This document shows, one piece after another, positions 7,241 through 14,705 of a DNA stretch of 44,880 bases (within the stretch, counting starts at the first letter, position 1; every line of letters starts with the position of its first letter). Both the position numbers and the translations under genes were made by a program. Source of the DNA: Acidobacteria bacterium Mor1 (lineage in GTDB: Bacteria > Acidobacteriota > Polarisedimenticolia > Polarisedimenticolales > Polarisedimenticolaceae); assembly GCA_001664505.1 (NCBI GenBank), contig CP011806.1, positions 1,336,643-1,381,522 of the forward strand, written 5' to 3'. The notes below the pieces were generated by a model that had not been told where the DNA came from, did not search any database, and saw only the letters and a program-made list of their open reading frames with translations.

Positions 7241-9565
7241 TCAGTGATTGCGCCGCTCCGCGCCTCGGAGCTCGCGCCGCACGTTCCGTCTCAGATCCTC
7301 GAGATTGAACGGCTTGTTGAGAATCGACACGCCGTTGGAACGGGCGGTCTCGAAGGGCTCGTCGCTCATGGTGTCCCCGGTGGTCAACAGCAGCCCGCGC
7401 ACCGGGCCGGGCCGCCGCTCGCACAGCTCATCGTAGAGCTGGCGGCCCTGAACCGAGGGCATGCGGTAGTCGGCGATGACCAGACCGAACTGCTCCCGGT
7501 CGACCTTTTCCAGCGCCTCGGCGCCGTCGTGCACGGTCTCGACCCGGTAGCCGTCTTCGCGCAACGCCTCGGCGATCATCGCGGCGATGGTCTCCTCGTC
7601 GTCGATCACCAGCACCCGCTCGGCGGCGATCGTCCCCTCGGCCCGAGGTTCAGGGGCGGCCCGCTCGATCGGCGTTCCGGCCTCGGCCTCGGCCGTCACC
7701 GGCAGCTCTACGCAGAAGCGGGCGCCGCCGCGTTCCGAGGGTTCGACGAAGACCCGGCCCTGATGGGCGGCGATCATGCTGAAGACCAGGGACAGGCCGA
7801 GGCCGGTACCCATGCCGGCTTCCTTGGTGGTGTAGAACGGATCGAAGATCCTCTGCCGCAGCTCCTCGGGAACCCCGGGGCCGTCGTCGTCGACCTCGAT
7901 GCAGACACGGCCGTCGACGCTGCGGGTGCGCATCAACACGGTGCCCCGGTCGGCATGGCCGATGATCGCCTGCTGGGCGTTGGTCAACAGGTTGACCAGG
8001 ATCTGCTGCAACTGATGCCTGTCGGCGAAGGTTCCCGGCAGGTCCGTGTCGAGGTCCAGCTCGATGGCAACCCCCTTGACCCGGAACGAGTACTGAAGGA
8101 GCGAGCGCACCGAGCGGGCGACCTCGTTGAGGGAGACCATGCTCCGTTCGGCCTGTTGGTTGCGCACGAACAGCAGCAGGTTGCGCACGATCTTCTGGCA
8201 GCGCTCCGACTCGGAAACCAGCGTCTCGACCCGGCCGGCCAACTTGGGATCCAGAGCCGGCGACGCGCCGACCAGCTGCGCGTAGCCGAGGATCGAAGCC
8301 AACGGGTTGTTCAACTCGTGAACGATCCCGGAAATCATCTGCCCGAGGCTCGACATCTTCTCGGACTGGTGCAGCTGTTCCTCGATGCGCCGGCGTTCGG
8401 TCACGTCGGTCAACACGACCACCAACCCCTGCTGGGCTCCCGCAGTGTGCCCGAAGGGCGAAAGGGTCACCGTCCAGTGGGTGCCGTCTTCGGTGCGGGC
8501 CGCGGCCTCGCTGACCGGCTCGCCGCCTTCGAGCACCCGCCGAGCCAGAGGCCCCAGATTGAGCGCCCCGATCCGCTCCAACGGCCGCCCGGGAGATTCA
8601 CTGCTGAAGCGGGACAGAAGCTCTGCGGCCGCGCGGTTGGATTGCACCACGCGCAGATCCCCATCGGTCAGAAACACCGCCTGGGGCATCGAATCGAGGA
8701 TGGCGCGGAAGCGGCCCTGCTCGGCCTGCTTGAGCGTCAGGATGCGGTCGAGGTGTAGCGATAGTTGGTTGCTGGCGCCGAGCAGCAGTCGCTGCTGTGC
8801 CGCCGTTAGCGGCGCCGAGGGAAACACCGCCAGATAGCCGATCGTCTCGTTGCGGCGGACCAGCGGGAGTCTCGACGGCTCCGGCCCGCCGTCGACCGGG
8901 CGTTCGCCGGCGGCCGCATCGTAGTCGAGGAGCCGGCCCTGAACGATCCGCGCCACGGTCACGTCGTGCCACTCGGCAGCAGCGTCGATCACCAGCGCTT
9001 CGAGATCTGCGCCGGCGAAGGGCCGGGAGGCGCGCACGTCGGCGGTCACCTCGGTGTTCTCTCCCTCGATCAGGAGCGACACCACCGCGTCGAGATGCAG
9101 GGCGCCGCTGAGCCCCTCGGCCACGCAGGCGAACAGGTCCTCGGTATCCGCCGCCTCGGCGGCGCGACGGCCGAGATCCTGAATCAGGTGAAGTTCACGT
9201 GCCTGGGCTTCGAGACGACTTCGCGCCCCTTCGCCGGCGGCCATGGCGCCGCGCCATGCGGCCAGGGCCTGGGCCAGGCGGTCGATCCAGTCGGCGGGGG
9301 CCAACGGGCCGGCCTTCGAACCGACGACGACACGCCAGTGAGGGCTTCCGGGGACCGGAGAGACCACGCAGCCTGCGGGAGCCGACGGATCGGCGGAGGC
9401 CTCGATTACGATTTCGTAGTCGGGACTAGGAGCGACGGAGGCTACGGCGGCCAGGGCCTGCTCGGGACGCTGCGCGATCATCAGCCGGTTCCAGTCCAAC
9501 GGCTCGTTGGCTCCGCTGGAACGGACGGCGGCGACGACGGCTGGGTAGGCGTTTGATTCAGCCAT
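7241..9565 (-). CDS. Soluble hybrid histidine kinase (GAF-PAS-HisKA-HATPase-REC)
   Basis: This is a 774-aa signalling protein without transmembrane segments. An N-terminal region of unknown type (1-130) is followed by a GAF-like domain (about 135-270) and a PAS domain (about 285-395, FRAILDSMPQAVFLTDGDLRVV). The dimerisation/phosphoacceptor helix has His416 (GIVHELNNPL), and the ATPase domain has NLLTNAQQA, DDDGPGVP and GTGLGLSL. The C-terminal receiver domain carries phosphoacceptor Asp699 (LVIADYRMP) after a VLVIDDEE acidic pocket. Having both kinase and receiver suggests an internal phosphorelay or self-regulation. No output domain or partner regulator is adjacent. It precedes selB by 7 bases, so its level may be tied to selenoprotein synthesis. 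The signal it senses cannot be read from sequence. Confidence 0.9.
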   Translation of the reverse strand: MAESNAYPAVVAAVRSSGANEPLDWNRLMIAQRPEQALAAVASVAPSPDYEIVIEASADPSAPAGCVVSPVPGSPHWRVVVGSKAGPLAPADWIDRLAQALAAWRGAMAAGEGARSRLEAQARELHLIQDLGRRAAEAADTEDLFACVAEGLSGALHLDAVVSLLIEGENTEVTADVRASRPFAGADLEALVIDAAAEWHDVTVARIVQGRLLDYDAAAGERPVDGGPEPSRLPLVRRNETIGYLAVFPSAPLTAAQQRLLLGASNQLSLHLDRILTLKQAEQGRFRAILDSMPQAVFLTDGDLRVVQSNRAAAELLSRFSSESPGRPLERIGALNLGPLARRVLEGGEPVSEAAARTEDGTHWTVTLSPFGHTAGAQQGLVVVLTDVTERRRIEEQLHQSEKMSSLGQMISGIVHELNNPLASILGYAQLVGASPALDPKLAGRVETLVSESERCQKIVRNLLLFVRNQQAERSMVSLNEVARSVRSLLQYSFRVKGVAIELDLDTDLPGTFADRHQLQQILVNLLTNAQQAIIGHADRGTVLMRTRSVDGRVCIEVDDDGPGVPEELRQRIFDPFYTTKEAGMGTGLGLSLVFSMIAAHQGRVFVEPSERGGARFCVELPVTAEAEAGTPIERAAPEPRAEGTIAAERVLVIDDEETIAAMIAEALREDGYRVETVHDGAEALEKVDREQFGLVIADYRMPSVQGRQLYDELCERRPGPVRGLLLTTGDTMSDEPFETARSNGVSILNKPFNLEDLRRNVRRELRGAERRNH

Positions 9566-9650
9566 GCAAGGTCCGGCGACCGGAGAACGCCTCCGATCCG
9601 CGGGCTACTCTAGCATGGCGGAGAGCGGGAACAGCAGCCCGTGCGGGACG

Positions 9651-10547
9651 CTAGTTCTCGAGTTTGGGCTTCTTCGCGACCGGGTTGACCGGGAACGGCT
9701 GCTTGGGCGGCGCCTTGACCATGCGCTTGCGGGCAAAGACCTTGCGCAGCCGGGTCTTGGCCTGGCATTCGATCTGGCGCACGCGCTCACGGCTGATGCC
9801 CATCCGCTCACCGATCTGCTTGAGGGTCAGGGACCCGCCGCCGGTCAGCCCGAAGCGCATCACGATGACGGTGCGCTCCTGCTCGCTGAGATGGTCCATC
9901 GCCTCGCCTACGAGGGAGCTCGCCTCGCGATGGATCAGGTCGTCCTCGGCGCTGGTGTGCGCTTCGTCGACCAGGTAGTCGGAGATCGGCGTGGTGCGTT
10001 CCTTGCCCACCTTGTCGTCGAGGCTGACCTCGCGCATGTGGAACTGCAGCACCTGTTCGATCTTGGACATGCTCTTGGAGAGCCGTTCGGAAATCTCTTC
10101 CCGCTTGGGCTTGCGGCCCAGGGAGCGGCGCAGGGAGTTCTCGGCGTCGCGGATCTCCCGGACCTTTTTCATCTGGTAGTTGGGCACCCGAACCATGTTC
10201 GAGTGCTCGCTGAGGGCCTTGAGGATGGACTTGCGGATCCACCAGATCGCGTAGGTGATGAACTTGGTGCCCTTGGTCGCGTCGTAGCGACGGGCGGCCT
10301 CGATCAGGCCGATGTTCCCCTCGTTGAGCAGATCCTCGAAGGGCAGGCCCAGGTTGCGGTATTCGCTGGCGACCTTGACGACGAAACTGAGGTTGGACTC
10401 GATGAGCTCGTTGAGCGCGGCCCGTGAACCGTCCTTGACCGCCTTGGCCAGGTCGATTTCCTGCTCCTTGGTGAGCAGCGGGTACTGGCGGATCTCGGAG
10501 AAGTACCTGGAGAGGACCGATCCACGGTCGTTTTGTACTGGATCCAT
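9651..10547 (-). CDS. Group 2-like RNA polymerase sigma-70 factor
   Basis: A sigma factor of 298 aa with regions 1.2 to 4.2 but without the long 1.1 and non-conserved regions of a primary sigma factor. Region 1.2 (VLSRYFSEIRQYPLLTKEQE), the core-binding and -10 recognition region 2 (NLSFVVKVASEYRNLGLPFEDLLNEGNIGLIEAA, FITYAIWWIRKSI), region 3 (KPKREEISERL) and region 4.2 (LKQIGERMGISRERVRQIE) all read cleanly. Such factors usually direct stationary-phase or stress genes, as RpoS does, but which regulon it serves is not known here. The C-terminal ~25 residues are a Lys/Pro-rich tail. Upstream is an AT-rich island with candidate promoter hexamers. Confidence 0.9.
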   Translation of the reverse strand: MDPVQNDRGSVLSRYFSEIRQYPLLTKEQEIDLAKAVKDGSRAALNELIESNLSFVVKVASEYRNLGLPFEDLLNEGNIGLIEAARRYDATKGTKFITYAIWWIRKSILKALSEHSNMVRVPNYQMKKVREIRDAENSLRRSLGRKPKREEISERLSKSMSKIEQVLQFHMREVSLDDKVGKERTTPISDYLVDEAHTSAEDDLIHREASSLVGEAMDHLSEQERTVIVMRFGLTGGGSLTLKQIGERMGISRERVRQIECQAKTRLRKVFARKRMVKAPPKQPFPVNPVAKKPKLEN

Positions 10548-10679
10548 GCGGCCTATGCCCCCCGTGCTTGAGTCTGAATCACAAAGTTGTCATTACCGCA
10601 GCGACCGGGTGACGGCAACGCGTAATTGCCTTGACCCTGGTACCGGCTCGCCGTACTCTCGGGAGACAGTTCATTTAAG

Positions 10680-10708
10680 TAATTAAATTTTGCTGTAATA
10701 ACAATCAA
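10680..10708 (-). promoter_or_regulatory. Candidate promoter of the sigma-factor gene
   Basis: Within an unusually AT-rich island (about 10670-10710), the minus strand reads TTGATT (10703-10708), a 17-base spacer and TAATTA (10680-10685). This would give a leader of ~125 bases. A second possibility nearer the gene is TTGCCG-17-TAATGA (about 10588-10616). Neither is decisive. Confidence 0.3.
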
Positions 10709-10710
10709 GC

Positions 10711-10845
10711 TAAGCGGCGTTTTCTCAGAGCAAACTCGACGTCGGAACACGTCTGGGGAACGGGGTTCCGGGGTTTCCTTTGAAAACGGCCCCTGGATGG
10801 CGACCTCCCGGCAAAGTGGAAAACCCGCCCACTCGGGTTTTTTTT
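10711..10845 (+). ncRNA. Candidate structured small RNA ending in an intrinsic terminator
   Basis: No plus-strand gene lies upstream, yet a well-formed plus-strand terminator stands at 10820-10845, so a separate short transcript is implied. An AT-rich stretch ending in TGTAATAA (10694-10701) could act as an extended -10 with a start near 10708. The ~135-base interval contains nested short hairpins: GGAAC-GGG-GTTCC, and GGGGTTTC facing GAAA-ACGG-CCCC. It matches no riboswitch, SRP, tmRNA or RNase P signature I know. A 6S-like RNA is conceivable but not shown. Only the terminator is firm. Confidence 0.35.
10820..10845 (+). terminator. Intrinsic terminator in the sigma-XRE intergenic region
   Basis: Arms AAAACCCG (10820-10827) and CGGGTTTT (10834-10841) enclose a six-base loop and run into further T residues, giving eight consecutive T at 10838-10845. 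It is orphan with respect to coding genes. The reverse strand could also terminate, since the stem is symmetric in its A/T flanks. Confidence 0.7.
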
Positions 10846-10951
10846 GCCGCTGCTGTAGAGTCTCGACCGCTCGAGAGCCACGAGTTTATGTGGCTGGCCG
10901 CATACTGTCAAGAACCAAACCCAGGCTGAAAACCCGCACCCACAGAGCGTT

Positions 10952-10987
10952 TTGGCTGTATATTGCAATCCTGTAATTAGAGGATTG
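10952..10987 (+). promoter_or_regulatory. Promoter and palindromic operator of the XRE regulator gene
   Basis: TTGGCT (10952-10957), a 16-base spacer and TAATTA (10974-10979) form a candidate promoter just ahead of the ATG at 10992. A perfect inverted repeat CAATCCT-8-AGGATTG (10966-10972 and 10981-10987) brackets the -10 element and reaches the ribosome site. This is the usual geometry for an autorepressing Cro/CI-type protein. Confidence 0.5.
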
Positions 10988-10991
10988 TGCC

Positions 10992-11348
10992 ATGGCAAGA
11001 GTTGTTCGCAGACGTCAACGAGTGCCGGTCGGGAACAAGGTCCGCCAACTGCGGAAGGACCGTGGCCTGACCCAGTCCGAGCTGGCCCAACGAATCGGTG
11101 TGCAGCAGTCCGACCTGTGTCGGATGGAGAACGGCGAGTACAAGGTCTCGCTGGACACGCTGTTCAAGATTCTGGCCGTGTTCGGCATGGATATCGGTGA
11201 GTTCTTCCGCGAAGAGTTCCCGCGTGCCGCTCCCTCGGACCTCGACATGCAGTTGCTGCGCTACTTCAACCAGTTGGATGAGCGCGGCAAGATCGAAGTG
11301 CTCGACTACATTCGTTACAAGTCGTCGCGGCGCTCCGAATCCTGCTGA
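10992..11348 (+). CDS. XRE/Cro-CI-family helix-turn-helix regulator
   Basis: A 118-aa DNA-binding protein. The basic N-terminus (MARVVRRRQRV) precedes a five-helix HTH: VGNKVRQLRKDRGLTQSELAQRIGVQQSDLCRMENGEYKVSLDTLFKILAVFG, with the turn and recognition helix around QSELAQRIGVQQSDLCRME. The remaining ~45 residues (DMQLLRYFNQLDERGKIEVLDYI) look like a small dimerisation helix, as in SinR-like or phage-type regulators without a peptidase domain. GAGG at 10980-10983 serves as ribosome site. The inverted repeat overlapping its promoter suggests that it represses itself. The next gene, 58 bases downstream on the same strand, is a TPR protein and may be part of its regulon. Confidence 0.88.
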   Translation: MARVVRRRQRVPVGNKVRQLRKDRGLTQSELAQRIGVQQSDLCRMENGEYKVSLDTLFKILAVFGMDIGEFFREEFPRAAPSDLDMQLLRYFNQLDERGKIEVLDYIRYKSSRRSESC

Positions 11349-11406
11349 TTTTTCGCTTTAGCATAATGAACGGCGCGTCCCCTGCGCGCGGACTATCTTC
11401 GATACC

Positions 11407-12315
11407 GTGAAAAACGAAGAACACAACGAACGCTACCGGTCCGCCATGGCGGAAGGCAAGGCGAAGACCCTCGAGGGTGATTTCGCCTGCGCGCTGGAGT
11501 GTTACCGGTCCGCTCGTGAGGCCGGCGGCGCCATGGACTCCTCGGAGTCGGTGGACCGCGCCGAACTCAACATGGCCATGGTTCGCCTCCAGATGGGCCA
11601 GGCCAAGCGCGGCGAGGAAGGTCTCCGCGAGATCCTGCTCCGCGCCCGCAACCAGCGCATCGCTTTCTCCGCCGCCTACAACCTCGCTTCCAGCCTGCGT
11701 AAGCAGGGGCACTACGAGCGAGCCCTGGGTTATGCCCGCCGCGCGATGGATCGAGCCGCCGAGCTCGAGGCCCACGACCTGCAGGCCGGCGTGCATACGC
11801 TGACCGGGAACATCCTGCTCAACCAGAGCTATCCCGACGACGCCCTCGTCGAGTACGAGACCGCGTGGCGCCTGCACCACGAGGCCGGCCGCCCCTCGCT
11901 CTACTCGCTGGCGATCCTCAAGGAAAACATCGGCTACTGCCTGCTTTTGATGGACCGCCTGCCCGAGGGCATGCAGCGGCTCAACGAGGCGCTGGACCTC
12001 GCCGAGGAAGCGGGCGACCGCCGCTGCCAGGCCGAGTGCCTCCAGGACCTGTGCTACGGGCATCTGCTTCTCGAAGAATACGAGGAAGCGATCCTGATGG
12101 GTGAGCGCGCCCTGCGCCGCGCGGTCAGCAGCGACTATCCCGACATCGAAGAGAACTGCCACTACCTGCTGGGCGAACTCGGCAACCGCATCGAAGATCC
12201 CGACCTCAGGGATGCACACTTCGACCGGCTGCAGGAGCTCCATCCGGAGTTGCCCATGTTGAAGGAATTCCTATGCTCGGTGGACGTCGCCAGCATCATC
12301 ACCCTCAAACGATGA
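11407..12315 (+). CDS. Cytoplasmic tetratricopeptide-repeat protein
   Basis: A 302-aa all-helical protein with about six TPR units. Recognisable units include GDFACALECYRSAREAGG, RNQRIAFSAAYNLASSLRKQGHYERALGYARRAM, YPDDALVEYETAWRLHHEAG, LLLMDRLPEGMQRLNEALDLAEEAG and LLLEEYEEAILMGERALRRA. TPR arrays are protein-interaction scaffolds, and the spacing resembles the MalT/Rapid-type longer helices used in signalling. The start is GTG at 11407; an in-frame ATG at 11446 is the alternative, and neither has a strong ribosome site. Its stop overlaps the next gene's start (ATGA at 12312-12315), so the two products are translationally coupled. Specific partner unknown. Confidence 0.8.
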   Translation: MKNEEHNERYRSAMAEGKAKTLEGDFACALECYRSAREAGGAMDSSESVDRAELNMAMVRLQMGQAKRGEEGLREILLRARNQRIAFSAAYNLASSLRKQGHYERALGYARRAMDRAAELEAHDLQAGVHTLTGNILLNQSYPDDALVEYETAWRLHHEAGRPSLYSLAILKENIGYCLLLMDRLPEGMQRLNEALDLAEEAGDRRCQAECLQDLCYGHLLLEEYEEAILMGERALRRAVSSDYPDIEENCHYLLGELGNRIEDPDLRDAHFDRLQELHPELPMLKEFLCSVDVASIITLKR

Positions 12316-13247
12316 GACGCTTCCTGGCCATCATCGTCGTGCTCCTGGCCCTGGCCGGAGTGACCGCCCATGCCGATGTCGCGATGTCGGTCGAGGGCGA
12401 GGTCCACTCGGTCCGTTCGGAGCACTTCTCGGCACCTCAGGGCGAGGTCGGCACTCTGCTGCTGCACCGCCGCCAACTGAGCGACGGGACCACGATCCAG
12501 GCCGCCATCGAGGGAACCACCGACCTGGCCGTCGATACACATCCGATGCTCGCCGTGGTCGGTGAGCGTCTGGTGCTGGTCTGGTCCCGGGACGAAGGGG
12601 ACGGCGTCGATCTCTACCAGGCGGTGTGGCAGGCCGGCTCCTGGAGCGCGCCCGAGCTGCTGATCTCCCGCTCCAACGACACCGAGAATCCCACCCTCCG
12701 CCACGACGGACGCCTGATCCACGTGGTCTGGAGCGAGTCGGGCAACGACGACGACGATGACGGCAACCGCTGGTTCCGGATCGCGCTCAACGATCGCAAC
12801 CTGCGGATCCAGTTCGGCCCTGAAGAGCTCCCCGGCGGCAACAACGAGGCCGACCTCGTGCCGATCAACGGCGAAGACGGCGTGTCCACCGAACCCTCCC
12901 CCGATCTGACCTACATGGCCGGAGAGGTGGAAGCGCCCGGATCGGACAGCGGCGCGATCTTCGTCTGGGGTATCCGCGACGAGCCGATCCCGATCGACTT
13001 CAACCGCGGCTTCCACCTGCCCGACGACGTGCGGGACGTCCAGGACATCCGCGCCGAGTGGCTCGGCGGCCGGCTGACCCTGACCTTCGTCCACGCGCGC
13101 ACGCTGTACTACACGGCGTACGAGAGCGGTTCCTGGTCGGACCAGAAGCTGGTGCTGCTCGAGGGGAACCTGAGTGCCGACGCGGCGCGCCGGTTGATCC
13201 TGGAGAGTGCCGAGGCCAGCGCCCTGTCCGAGGGTATGCAGGACTAG
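12312..13247 (+). CDS. Exported protein of unknown function, beta-propeller-like
   Basis: 311 aa beginning with a signal peptide (MRRFLAIIVVLLALAGVTAHA). The ATG at 12312 is chosen because it overlaps the TPR gene stop in ATGA. The mature part contains repeated strand patterns such as HPMLAVVGERLVLVWSRDEGDGVDLYQAVW, NPTLRHDGRLIHVVWSESGNDDDDDGNRW and AEWLGGRLTLTFVHARTLYYTAY. These resemble BNR/sialidase-type propeller blades (a strand ending in VWS followed by an acidic loop). The DDDDD loop may bind calcium. I cannot name a family. Coupling to a cytoplasmic TPR protein implies a shared role on both sides of the membrane. A strong terminator follows at 13273. Confidence 0.65.
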   Translation: MRRFLAIIVVLLALAGVTAHADVAMSVEGEVHSVRSEHFSAPQGEVGTLLLHRRQLSDGTTIQAAIEGTTDLAVDTHPMLAVVGERLVLVWSRDEGDGVDLYQAVWQAGSWSAPELLISRSNDTENPTLRHDGRLIHVVWSESGNDDDDDGNRWFRIALNDRNLRIQFGPEELPGGNNEADLVPINGEDGVSTEPSPDLTYMAGEVEAPGSDSGAIFVWGIRDEPIPIDFNRGFHLPDDVRDVQDIRAEWLGGRLTLTFVHARTLYYTAYESGSWSDQKLVLLEGNLSADAARRLILESAEASALSEGMQD

Positions 13248-13272
13248 GCGCGATTCAATGCAAACGCTGGAT

Positions 13273-13305
13273 GGAGCCACCGCTTGCGGTGGCTCCTTTC
13301 GTTTC
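13273..13305 (+). terminator. Intrinsic terminator after the TPR/exported-protein pair
   Basis: Perfect 10-bp stem GGAGCCACCG / CGGTGGCTCC (13273-13282 and 13287-13296), loop CTTG, then TTTCGTTTC. The tail CTCCTTTCGTTTC is identical to that of the terminator at 3420. Confidence 0.8.
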
Positions 13306-13340
13306 GGGGGATTCCCCGGACGTTCTCCTCGAACGCTCCC

Positions 13341-14066
13341 CTAGTGCAGGAAGTCGTCCTCGTCACGAGGCACGACCTTGAATTTGCGGCGGACCATCCT
13401 CCAGCGAAGCTCCCGGTACAGATCGCCGACCCGCCACCACTTCTTCAGATACACCAGGCCGACGATCAGCCCGCCGAGGTGCGAGACGTGGGACACACCG
13501 CTACCGGTCGACCCCATCGTGGCGAAGAACTGGATCGCGCCGTAGATCATCACCGCGGTGCGGGCCTGCATCGGGAACAGCATGAAGAACATGATCACCC
13601 GGGTCGGAAACACCAACCCGAAGGCGAGCAGCACACCGTAAATCGCGCCCGAGGCGCCGACGGTCCAACTTCCGGCCGAGCCCGTGAGGTAGCCGCCGGC
13701 GAAAATGAACAGCGTCGCGCCGATCCCGCAGACCAGGTAGTAGCGGAGAAACGCGCGCCCGCCCCATTGACGCTCCAGTTCGCCGCCGAACATCCAGAGC
13801 ATCAACATGTTGAACAACACGTGGAAGAACCCGCCGTGGAACCACATGTAGGTGAACGGCTGCCAGACCCATCCCCGCACCGTCAGCGCCGGCGACATCC
13901 CGAAGATCGGATTCAGATCGATGGTGCCCGTCCATCTCAACAGTTCCTGCACGACGAACACCGCGCCGCAGGCGATGATGATCTTCTTGATCATCGGCGT
14001 CACCGGCGGGACACCGATCGTGGCGCCTCCCGAGCGGAAGCTCGGGCCCTGGCGATAGAAGCTCAT
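13341..14066 (-). CDS. Rhomboid-family intramembrane serine protease
   Basis: A 241-aa membrane protein with about six hydrophobic helices. The signature WFHGGFFHVLFNMLMLWMFGGELE is present, with catalytic Ser139 in GASGAIYG and catalytic His196 in SHLGGLIVG. Rhomboids cut single-pass membrane proteins within the lipid bilayer. The C-terminal ~40 residues (KKWWRVGDLYRELRWRMVRRKFKVVPRDEDD) are a basic cytoplasmic tail. The ATG at 14066 is chosen because it overlaps the stop of the preceding gene in ATGA; the frame is open further upstream but inside that gene. The coupled gene encodes a secreted protein and may be a partner. Substrate unknown. Confidence 0.92.
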   Translation of the reverse strand: MSFYRQGPSFRSGGATIGVPPVTPMIKKIIIACGAVFVVQELLRWTGTIDLNPIFGMSPALTVRGWVWQPFTYMWFHGGFFHVLFNMLMLWMFGGELERQWGGRAFLRYYLVCGIGATLFIFAGGYLTGSAGSWTVGASGAIYGVLLAFGLVFPTRVIMFFMLFPMQARTAVMIYGAIQFFATMGSTGSGVSHVSHLGGLIVGLVYLKKWWRVGDLYRELRWRMVRRKFKVVPRDEDDFLH

Positions 14067-14665
14067 GGTCCCTCTACCTCCACCAATCCCAGTTCGCGGT
14101 CGACGTAGATCCAGATCGGTTCCAGATCGATGGTGCCGAGCTCCTTGCCGTGATAGCCGCAACAGGTGCAGCCCTCGCGGCTGTCGCCGGGACTCCCGCA
14201 GCGGATGGTCTGCAGCTTTCCGTTGATCTTGACCGAAAGGTCGTAGCCCCAGACGCCCCGCTTGTTTTGGATCCGTAACCTCAAACTGTTGTTCCCATCC
14301 TTGAGCTTGGGCCCCAGATCGACCCATCCTCCCACCGAGCGACCTCCACGAATGAGCAACTCATCTTCGAGGTAGATCTCGGCGGAGTCATCGGCATGAG
14401 CACTGCGAATCTTGATATCCAGCGGCGGCGCGTCCGGCTTGGCGAACTCGATCGACGCCACCTCGGCGCGAGGCAACGTGATCCGGCGGCGGTCGGTGTC
14501 GACGACCACCTCTTCACCGTCGAAGCGGACGACCTTGCCGGTCACCACCGTCCCGTCCCGCCGCACCACCCGATCGCTCCCGGCCCACAGGGCGGGGGCG
14601 AGGATCGCGAGCAGCAACAGGAGCACCGGCACGCGCCGGGCAACGCGTGGAAAAGCAAGGGGCAT
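14063..14665 (-). CDS. Exported protein of unknown function coupled to rhomboid
   Basis: About 200 aa with an N-terminal signal sequence (RVARRVPVLLLLLAILAPALWAG). A small beta-rich segment follows (RRDGTVVTGKVVRFDGEEVVVDTDRRRITLPRAEVASIEF), resembling an SH3/LSm-like strand set seen in envelope proteins. The middle reads like a carbohydrate-binding or beta-sandwich module (AEIYLEDELLIRGGRSVGGWVDLG). Near the C-terminus are three clustered cysteines (EGCTCCGYHGKE), possibly metal-binding. Start candidates are ATG at 14665 or 14677; neither has a strong ribosome site. Its stop overlaps the rhomboid start. Function is not recognised. Confidence 0.6.
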   Translation of the reverse strand: MPLAFPRVARRVPVLLLLLAILAPALWAGSDRVVRRDGTVVTGKVVRFDGEEVVVDTDRRRITLPRAEVASIEFAKPDAPPLDIKIRSAHADDSAEIYLEDELLIRGGRSVGGWVDLGPKLKDGNNSLRLRIQNKRGVWGYDLSVKINGKLQTIRCGSPGDSREGCTCCGYHGKELGTIDLEPIWIYVDRELGLVEVEGP

Positions 14666-14705
14666 GCGGTATTGCATCCAGATCAAGACGGAATCTGAGC
14701 ATACC

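Noticed and set aside
10705-10998. A 97-aa minus-strand open frame in the sigma-XRE gap
   Set aside because: It has no ribosome site, overlaps the terminator and the promoter-operator, and its sequence shows no domain.
12162-13280. Minus-strand 372-aa frame opposite the exported protein gene
   Set aside because: It is the antisense shadow of the TPR/exported-protein pair and extends past their terminator without a start or family match.
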